Program-made: the position numbers and the translations under genes
Assembly (NCBI GenBank): GCA_964519895.1
Contig: CAZFLE010000006.1
Span: 62,001-126,000 of the forward strand
From: CAYFPX01 sp964519895
GTDB taxonomy: Bacteria > Myxococcota_A > UBA796 > CAJQPC01
Length of the DNA: 64,000 bases
Direction: 5' to 3'
In this document: positions 9,601 to 18,600 of the stretch, in pieces
Layout of the letters: each line of letters begins with the position of its first letter
How positions within the stretch are numbered: the stretch's first letter is position 1
The notes under the pieces: generated by a model
The model's database searches: none
Told to the model about the DNA's origin: nothing
What the model saw: only the letters and a program-made list of their open reading frames with translations

Positions 9601-12600
9601 CGGTGACGTCGTCACTGGCGTCCAGCGGATCGGTGCCGTCGACCAGCACTTCGACCCCGTCGCCCGTGCCGCCGCCGTCGGTGTCGTCGGTGGTGGGGCT
9701 GGTGCCATGGGTGTTCAGCTCGTCGGCGTCGGACAGGCCGTCGCTGTCCGTGTCGCTGGCGAGGGGGTCGGTGCCGTGGGTCGAGACCTCGTCCCCGTCG
9801 GAGAGCGTGTCGCCGTCGGAGTCGTCGTCCAGGGGGTCGGTGCCATACAGGCTGGTCTCGTCGCCGTCGGACAGGCCGTCGCCGTCGCTGTCGTCCGACG
9901 TGGGGTCCGTGCCATACAGGTTGGCTTCGTCGCCATCGCCCAGGCCGTCGCCGTCGGTGTCGGCCGCGGTCGGGTCGGTGCCGGTGGTGTTGACCTCGTC
10001 GCCATCGCTCAGGCCGTCGCCGTCGGTGTCGGTGTCCACCGGGTTCGTGCCGTAGGTGTTGACCTCGTAGCCGTCGCTCAGGCCGTCCCCGTCGGTGTCG
10101 GAGTCGGCCGGGTCGGTGCCCAGCGCCAGCTCTTCGCTGTCGGTCAGGCCGTCCCCATCGGTGTCCGTGGTCGACGTGACGTCGTCGGTGGCATCCAGGG
10201 GATCCGTGCCGTCCACGCTGACCTCGACGCCGTCCGAGGCGCCGCCGCCGTCGGTGTCCGTGTCGTTGGGGTCGGTCCCGTGCACGTTGACCTCTTCGCC
10301 GTCCTCCAGGCCATCCCCATCGGTGTCGGCCGTGTTGGGATCGGTGACGGTGTCGTTGATCTCCGTGGCATCGTCCAGCCCGTCACCGTCGGTGTCGTTG
10401 CTGTTTGGATCCGTGCCGTGCACCAGCAGCTCGGCGGCGTCGTCGAGTCCATCGCCGTCCGGGTCGCTCGACGCCGGATCGGAGCCATAGGACAGGGCCT
10501 CTTCGCCGTCGCTCAGGCCATCGCCGTCGGTGTCCGCGTCGTTCGGGTTGGTGCCCCAGGTGAACACCTCCTCGCCGTCGTCCAGGCCGTCGCCGTCGGT
10601 GTCGGCGTTGTCGGGATCGGTGCCCGCCAGGGTCTCCTCGGAGTCGGTCAGGCCGTCGCCGTCGCTGTCCGTGCTGGTGACGTCGTCGCTGGCGTCGTTG
10701 GGATCGGTCAGGTCCACCAGGATCTCGACGCCGTCGGTGGTCCCGCCGCCGTCTGTGTCGGAGTCGAGCGGATCGGTGCCGTAGACGTTGAGCTCGTCGC
10801 CGTCTTCGAGGAGATCGCCGTCGGTGTCCGCACTCGACGGGTCGGTGCCCAGCTGGGACTCCTCGTAGTTGGTCAGGCCGTCGCCGTCGTCGTCGGCCGT
10901 GGCGGCGGCGTCGTCGCTCGGGTCCGCCGGGTTCGTGCCGTCAGCGACCTCGTCGGCGTCGGCGGTGCCCCCGCCATCCGTGTCTTCGAGGGTCGGGTCC
11001 GACCCGTACAGGTTGACCTCGTCGCCATCGGTCAGGCCGTCGCCGTCGGTGTCGTCGTCGAGCGGATCGGAGCCGTAGTTCAGCGCCTCCTGGCCGTCAT
11101 CCAGGCCGTCGCCGTCGCTGTCGCTGTCCACGGGGAAGGTGCCCCAGACCAGGACCTCGTCGCCGTCGTCCAGGCCGTCGCCGTCCGTGTCGCTGTCCGC
11201 GGGATCGGAGCCGTAGATACCGACCTCGTCGTCGTCGGTCAGGCCGTCGCCGTCGGTGTCGTCGCTGAGCGGATCCGTGCCGTAGAACGAGACCTCCTCG
11301 CCGTCGGACAGGCCGTCGCCGTCGGTGTCGGGGTCGCTGGAGTCGGTGCCGTACAGCGCCTCCTCGGAGTCGGTCAGGCCGTCTCCGTCGGTGTCGGTGC
11401 TCAGGCCGGAGTCGTCGGTGGGATCCAGCGGGTCGGTGCCGTCGACCAGCACCTCGACGCCGTCGCTGGTGCCGCCGCCGTCGCTGTCACTGACGGTCGG
11501 GGTGGTGCCGTAGACGTTGACCTCGTCGCCGTCGCTCAGGCCGTCGCCGTCGGTGTCGTCGTTGAGGGGATCCGTGCCGTAGACATCGGACTCGTCGCCG
11601 TCGAGCAGCGAGTCCCCGTCGGTGTCCGAGTTCGCGGGGTCGGTGCCGAAGGCCGTGACCTCGGCGTCGTCGACCAGGCCGTCGCCGTCGGTGTCCGTGC
11701 TGGTCGGGTCCGAGCCGTAGACGTTGACCTCGTCGCCATCCAGGAGCGAGTCGCCGTCGGTGTCGTCGTCGAGGGGGTCCGAGCCGTAGACGTTGACTTC
11801 GTCGCCATCGTCCAGGCCGTCGCCGTCGGTGTCCGCGTTGTTCGGGTCGGTCCCGATGCCCGCCTCGGCGGCATCGGACAGTCCGTCGCCGTCGCTGTCC
11901 CCACTGGACACGTCGTCCGTGCTGTCCAGCGGGTCCGTGCCCACCAGGATCTCTTCGCCGTCCTCGACGCCGCCGCCATCCGTGTCCACGGCGGTCGGAT
12001 CGGTGCCGTAGACCTTGACCTCGTCGAAGTCGTTCAGGCCGTCGCCGTCGGTGTCGCTGGTCGCCGGGTCGCTGCCCGCCGCGATCTCGTCGCTGTCCTC
12101 GAGCCCGTCCCCGTCCGCGTCGGGATCCAGCGGATCGGTGCCGTGAATGTTCACCTCGTCGCCGTCGGACAGGCCGTCGTTGTCGGTGTCCGGGTCGTCT
12201 GCGTCGGTGCCAGCGGTCAGCTCGTCCGGGTCCTCCAGGCCGTCGCCATCGGGGTCTGCACTGGTCGGGTCGGTGCCGGTGGTCGCGTACTCCTCGTAGT
12301 CGGTCAGGCCGTCGCCGTCGGTGTCGGTGTTGTTGGGGTCGGTGCCCAGGGTGGCCTCGACGTCGTCGTCCAGCCCGTCCCCATCGGTGTCGACGCCAGA
12401 CGTCAGGTCGTCGGTGGGGTCGTTTGGATCCGTGCCGTCCTCGATCAGCTCGGTGTAGTCGTCGACCCCGCCGTTGTCGGTGTCGCTGTCGTTGGGATCG
12501 GTCCCGTAGATGTTGAACTCGTCGCCGTCGGTCAACAGGTCGCCGTCGGTGTCCGTGTTCGTGGGATCGGTCCCGGTGGTGTTGACCTCGGTGCCGTCGT

Positions 12601-15600
12601 CGAGCAGATCACCGTCGGTGTCGGCGGTGGCCGGATCGGTCCCGTAGGTGTCGATCTCCTCGCGGGTCGTCAGGCCGTCGAAGTCGGGATCGGCCGTGTC
12701 GTAGTCGTCGTTGGCCGCGTTGGCGTTGGTGCCGTCCTCGAGGATCTCCACGCCGTCGTCGGTGCCACCGCCGTCGGTGTCCGCAGTGGTCGGGTCCGTG
12801 CTGTAGGTCAGCGCCTCGTCTCCGTCCTTGAGGCCATCGCCGTCGGTGTCGGAGTCGTTGGGATCGGTCCCGTAGGTGTTGACCTCCTCGGCGTCGGTCA
12901 GGCCGTCGGAGTCGGTGTCGCTGGCGTTGGGATCGGTCCCGTGGGTGATCACCTCGTCGTAGTCGCTCAGCGTGTCGGTGTCTGTGTCGGCCTCGTTCGG
13001 GTCGGTGCCATAGGACGAGACCTCTGCGCCATCATCCAGGCCGTCGCCGTCGGTGTCCGGGTCCAGCGGATCTGTGCCGTAGGTCGAGACCTCGTCGCCG
13101 TCTCCCAGCCCGTCGCTGTCGCTGTCCGGGTCGGTGGCGTCGGTCCCCAGCAAGGCCTCGTCGGCGTCGCTCAGGCCGTCGCCGTCGCCGTCCGTCGTGC
13201 TCGACGAGCTGTCGTCGGTCCCGTCCAGGGGATCGGTGCTGTCCACCAGGACTTCGACGCCATCGCTCGCGCCGCCGCCGTCGGTGTCGGCGTCCAGGGG
13301 ATCGGTGCCGTAGGTGTCGATCTCTTCGCCGTCCTGGAGCGAGTCTCCGTCGCTGTCAGGGTCGTTGGGGTTGGTGCCCAGAGCGGCTTCTTCGGCGTCG
13401 GTCAGGCCATCCCCGTCGGTGTCGGTGGTCGCGGCCACGTCGTCCGTGGCGTCCAGCGGGTCGGTGCCGTCGGTGTTGATCTCGTCGCCGTCGGAGCTGC
13501 CGCCGCCGTCGGTGTCATCGTCGAGGGGGTCGGTGCCGTGCACACCGACCTCGTCACCGTCGAGCACGCCGTCGCCATCGCTGTCACTGTCCAGGGGATC
13601 CGTGCCGTGGGTGCCCACCTCGGACCCGTCGCCCAGCCCGTCGGTGTCGGTGTCGTCGTCGCCGGGATCGGTGCCGTAGAGGTTGACTTCGTCGCCGTCG
13701 TCCAGGCCGTCGCCATCGGAGTCGCTCAGGGTCGCGTCGGTCCCGTAGACGTTGATCTCGTCGCCATCGTCCAGGCCGTCGCCGTCGGTGTCCGTGCTCA
13801 GCGGATCGGTGCCGTAGCCAGACACCTCGTTGCCGTCGTCCACGCCGTCGCCGTCGGTGTCCGCGTTGGTCGGATCGGTGCCCAACAAGGTCTCGGTGGA
13901 GTCGTCGAGTCCGTCCAGGTCGGTGTCGGTCGCTGAACCATCGTCGGTCGCGTCCAGGGGATCTGTGCTGTCGATGAGGACTTCGACCCCGTCCGTGCTG
14001 CCGCCACCGTCGGTGTCGTCGTTGGTGGGATCGGTCCCATAGCTGTTCGCTTCTTCTGCGTCGGTCAGGCCATCGCCGTCGGTGTCCGGGTTCTGGGGAT
14101 CGGTGCCCAGAGCGTCCTCTTCGCCATCGTCCAGGCCGTCGTCGTCGGTGTCGGCGTCGAGCGGGTCCGAAGTCCCGGTGTTGATCTCGAGCTCGTCGAA
14201 CAGGCCATCCCCGTCGGTGTCCTTTGCGTTCGGGTCGGTGCCATAGACGTTGACCTCGTCGCCGTCCGTCAGGTTGTCCGAGTCGGTGTCGTTGTCCAGG
14301 GGATCGGTGCCCAGCGTGACCTCTTCGCCGTCCTCGAGGCCGTCCTGGTCGGTGTCGACGTCCGCGGGGTCGGTGCCCAGTGCGGCCTCGGCGGCATCGG
14401 ACAGCCCGTCGCCGTCGCTGTCCCCGGACAGAGCGTCGTCGCTGCCGTCGAAGGGATCGGAGCCGACGGTGATCTCCTCGGCGTCGGAGACCCCGCCGCC
14501 GTCGGTGTCACTGTTGTTGGGATCGGTCCCATAGGTGACGACCTCGTCGAAGTCGCTGAGCGTGTCGCCGTCGGTGTCGCTGTTGTTGGGATCGGTGGCG
14601 TACAGCGAGACCTCGTTGCCGTCCGCCAGGCCATCGCCGTCGGTGTCGCTGTTGAGCGGGTCGGTGCCCGCGGTCTTCTCGGCGCCGTCGTCCAGGCCAT
14701 CGCCATCGGTGTCCGAGTCGTTCGGGTCGGTGCCGTCGGTCAGCTCGTCCGGGTCGCTGACCCCATCGCCGTCCGGATCGGCGCTGGTGGGATCGGTGCC
14801 TGTGGTCGCGTACTCGTCGTAGTCGGTCAGGCCGTCGCCGTCGGTGTCCGGGTCGGTGGGATCCGTGCCCAGGGTCAACTCGACGTCGTTGTCCAGCCCG
14901 TCGCCGTCGCTGTCGATGCCGCTGGTCAGGTCGTCGGAGGCGTCGTTCGGGTCGGTGCCATCGCTGTTGATCTCGGTCCCGTCGTCGACCCCGCCGTTGT
15001 CGGAGTCGGAGTCGTTGGGATCGGAGCCATAGGTGTTGACCTCGGCCTCGTCCCCCAAGCCATCGCCGTCACTGTCCGCCTCGAGCGGGTTGGTGCCGTG
15101 GGTGTTGACCTCGTCGCCGTCGCTCAGACCGTCGCTGTCCGTGTCGGAGTCCGCTGGGTCCGTGCCGGCGGCGACTTCCTCCCGTGTGGTCAGACCGTCG
15201 CCGTCATCGTCGGCGGTGTCGTAGTCATCGGTGCCGTCGTTGAGGTCTGTGCCGTCGTTGACCTCGTCGCTGTCCGACGTGCCACCGCCGTCCGTATCGT
15301 CGTTGGTCGGCGACGACCCGTAGGTGTTGACCTCGTCGCCGTCGCTCAGCCCGTCGCCGTCGGTGTCCGCGTCGCCGGGGTCCGTGCCGTGGGTGTTGAT
15401 CTCGTCGCTGTCGCTCAGGCCGTCGTTGTCCCCGTCGTCGTCCAGCGGATCGGTCCCGTGGACCGAGATCTCCTGGCCGTCGTTCAGGCCATCCCCGTCG
15501 GTGTCGGCATCGCTGGGATCGGTGCCGTAGGTGTTGACCTCGTCGCCGTCGAGCAGGCCGTCGCCGTCGGTGTCGTCGGACAGGGGGTTGCTGTTGTAGA

Positions 15601-18600
15601 TCAGGACCTCGTCGCCGTCGGAGATCCCGTCGCCGTCGGTGTCCGAGTCTGCGGGGTCGGTGCCGTGCACGGCCTCGAGCGTGGTCGACAGGCCGTCGCC
15701 GTCGGCGTCGCCGCCGCCGTCGTCGGAGCTGTCCAGCGGATCGGTGCCCTCGAGGGTCACCTCGACGCCGTCGCTGGTGCCGCCGCCGTCCGTGTCGTTG
15801 TCCAGCGGGTCGGTGCCGTAGGTGTTCACCTCGTCGCCGTCGTCCAGGGTGTCGCCGTCGGTGTCGCGGTCCGAGGGATCGGTGCCGTAGGTGGTGACCT
15901 CGTCGCCGTCGCCCAGCCCGTCCGCGTCGGAGTCGGTGTCCAGCGGGTCGGTGCCGTAGGTGGTGACCTCGTCCCCGTCGTCGAGGCCGTCACCGTCGGA
16001 GTCCGCCACGGCCGGGTCGGTGCCCAGAGCGGCCTCTTCGGTGTCGGTCAGGCCGTCGCCGTCGGTGTCGGTGATGGTGTTGATGTCGTCGCTGGGATCG
16101 TTGGGGTCGGTCCCGTCGACCAGCACTTCGGCGCCGTCGTCGGCGCCGCCACCGTCGGTGTCGGTCTGGAGCGGATCGGTGCCGTAGGTGTTGAATTCGT
16201 CGCCGTCGGTGAGGCCGTCGCCGTCCGTGTCTTCATCGAGGGGGTCTGTGAGGGTGCTCTCGACCTCGCCAAAGTCGCTCAGGCCGTCTCCGTCGCTGTC
16301 CCCCTTGGTGGGGTCGGTTCCCAACAGCGCTTCCTCGGCGTCGGTCAGGCCGTCGCCGTCGGTGTCCGACGAGCTCGCGTCATCGGTGCTGTCGGTCGGG
16401 TCGGTGCCGTCGACCAGGACCTCGATGCCGTCGTCGACCCCACCGCCGTCGCTGTCGGCCACGGCCGGGTCCGTGCCGTAGAGGCTGACTTCGTCGCCAT
16501 CGTCGAGGCCGTCGCCGTCGGTGTCGACGTTGGCCGCATCGGTGCCATAGGTGCCGATCTCGGCGCCGTCGTCGAGCCCGTCGCCGTCGGAGTCGCTGTC
16601 CGTGGGGTCGGTGCCGTAGTCCAGGATCTCGCTGCGATCGCTGATCCCGTCGCCGTCGGTGTCGTTGTCGTTGGGATCGGTCCCGTAGGTGTTGACCTCT
16701 TCGTCGTCGCCCAGGCCGTCGCCGTCGGTGTCGTCGTCGGCCGGGTCGGTGCCGTAGACGTTGACCTCGTCGCCGTCGTCCAGGCTGTCGCCGTCGCTGT
16801 CCGTCGACGTGGCGTCTGTGCCATAGGTCAGGATCTCTGCGCCATCGCTCAGACCGTCGCCGTCGGTGTCGCTGACCAGGGGATCGGTGCCGTGGGTGTT
16901 CACCTCGTCGCCGTCGCTCAGCCCATCGGCGTCGCTGTCCGAAGACGCCGGATCCGTGCCCAGTGCGGTCTCCTCGGAGTCGGTGAGGCCGTCCCCGTCG
17001 GAGTCCGTGGTCGCGGTCACGTCGTCGGTGGCGTCGAGGGGATCGGTGCCGTCGGCCAGGACCTCGACCCCGTCCGATGCGCCGCCGCCGTCGCTGTCGC
17101 TGTCGTTCGGATCGGTGCCGTGGGTGTTGATCTCGTCTCCGTCGCTGAGCCCGTCGGAGTCGGAGTCGTCGGCGGAGGGATCGGTGCCGTAGACGTTGAC
17201 TTCGTCGCCGTCGGAGAGGCCGTCGGCATCGGTGTCGTCGTCGGATGGATCGGTGCCGTAGATCAGGACCTCGTCCCCGTCGCTCAGGGAGTCGCCATCG
17301 CTGTCGGCCAGGTTGACGTCCGTCAGGTAGACGTTGATCTCTTCGCCGTCCTCGAGGCCGTCGTCGTCGCTGTCGGTGTCCAAGGGGTCGGAGCCATGGG
17401 TGTTCACCTCGTCGCCATCGAAGACGAAGTCGCCGTCGGTGTCGGCGTTGTTCGGATCCGTGCCGATGGCGTTCTCCTCGTCGTCGGTGAGGCCGTCGCC
17501 GTCGGTGTCGGTCCCCCCGGTCACGTCGTCGGCCGCGTCGTTCGGGTCGGTGCCGTCGGCCACTTCGAGCCCATCGCCGATCCCGCCCCCGTCGGAGTCG
17601 TACACCAGCGGGTCCGTGCCGTAGGTCGAGAGCTCGTCGTCGTCGGTCAGGCCATCGCTGTCGGTGTCATCGCTCGCCGGGTCGGTCCCATGGGTGTACA
17701 CCTCGGTGTAGTCATCGAGACCGTCGCCGTCGGAGTCGGTGCTGAGGGGGTCGCTGCCGTAGGTGTAGACCTCTTCGCCATCGTCGAGTCCGTCACCGTC
17801 GGTGTCCGCGGTGAGCGGATCCGAGCCGTAGGTGCCGAACTCGTCCCCGTCGTTCACCCCGTCACCATCGGTGTCCGGATCCAACGGGTCGGTGCCCGTC
17901 GTGCTGAGCTCCTCTCCGTCGCCGAGCCCGTCCAGGTCGCTGTCCGCCACCGCCGGGTCGGTCCCGTGGACGAAGACCTCGTCGTAGTCGTTGACGCCGT
18001 CGCTGTCCGAGTCGGCGAAGCGCGGCTTGGTGCCGTAGATGACGACCTCGTCGTAGTCGCTCAGGCCGTCGTTGTCGGAGTCGCTGTCGTTGGCGTCCGA
18101 GCCGTGGATGTCGATCTCGTCGCCGTCGCTGAGACCATCGCCGTCGGTGTCGTCGTTCAGCGGGTCCGTGCCGTAGAAGCTGACCTCTTCCTTGTCGTTC
18201 AGGCCGTCGTTGTCGGTGTCGTCGTCGAGCGGATCGGTGCCCAGGCCGCTGCGGACCTCCTCGTAGTCCTCGAGGCCGTCGCCGTCCTGGTCTCCGGTGT
18301 TGTCGGAGAGCTGGTCGAACCACGTGCCCGTGCAGGCGCCGGAGCACCCGGCAAAGTCGTCGCTCGGCTCGGCCCCGGTGGTGCCCGTGCCCAGCCCGAA
18401 GGAGGCGTCGGCCAGGTCTGTGAGACCGGTCCAGGTGGTCAGGTCGGTCCACGGCAGCGTCAAGATGATCCACGTGGCGTTGTTCGCGCCGTCGCAGCCC
18501 ACCAGACCGCTGTCCAGGGTCGCGGCGGCGCCGGTCGCGGTGGTGGTGTCGCCGGCGGGCGCAGACCAGCTGTCCAGATCGGTCTCGGCCCCGTCGGCCT

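Larger units (their letters stand above)
4010..18297 (-). repeat. TSP3 array: ~69-base units nested in ~30 cassettes
   Basis: The basic unit is 69 bases (23 residues), with some 66- and 63-base variants. Cassettes of 3 to 14 units begin with a DSDGDGLTDSEEAALGTDP-type unit lacking a few residues and end with a GGG unit followed by a ~10-residue Asp/Ser/Thr linker. Synonymous sites differ widely between units, so most of the array looks old and maintained by selection; a few neighbouring units (for example near 4126 and 4267) are nearly identical. Confidence 0.9.

Noticed and set aside
7430..13936. 2,168-codon + strand reading frame
   Set aside because: It is the mirror of the TSP3 array; its product is a monotonous Val/Ala/Gly string with no signal, domain or ribosome site.
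4010..18297. CRISPR-like regular repeats
   Set aside because: Units of 69 bases have no unique spacers, sit inside one open reading frame and encode the TSP3 motif.
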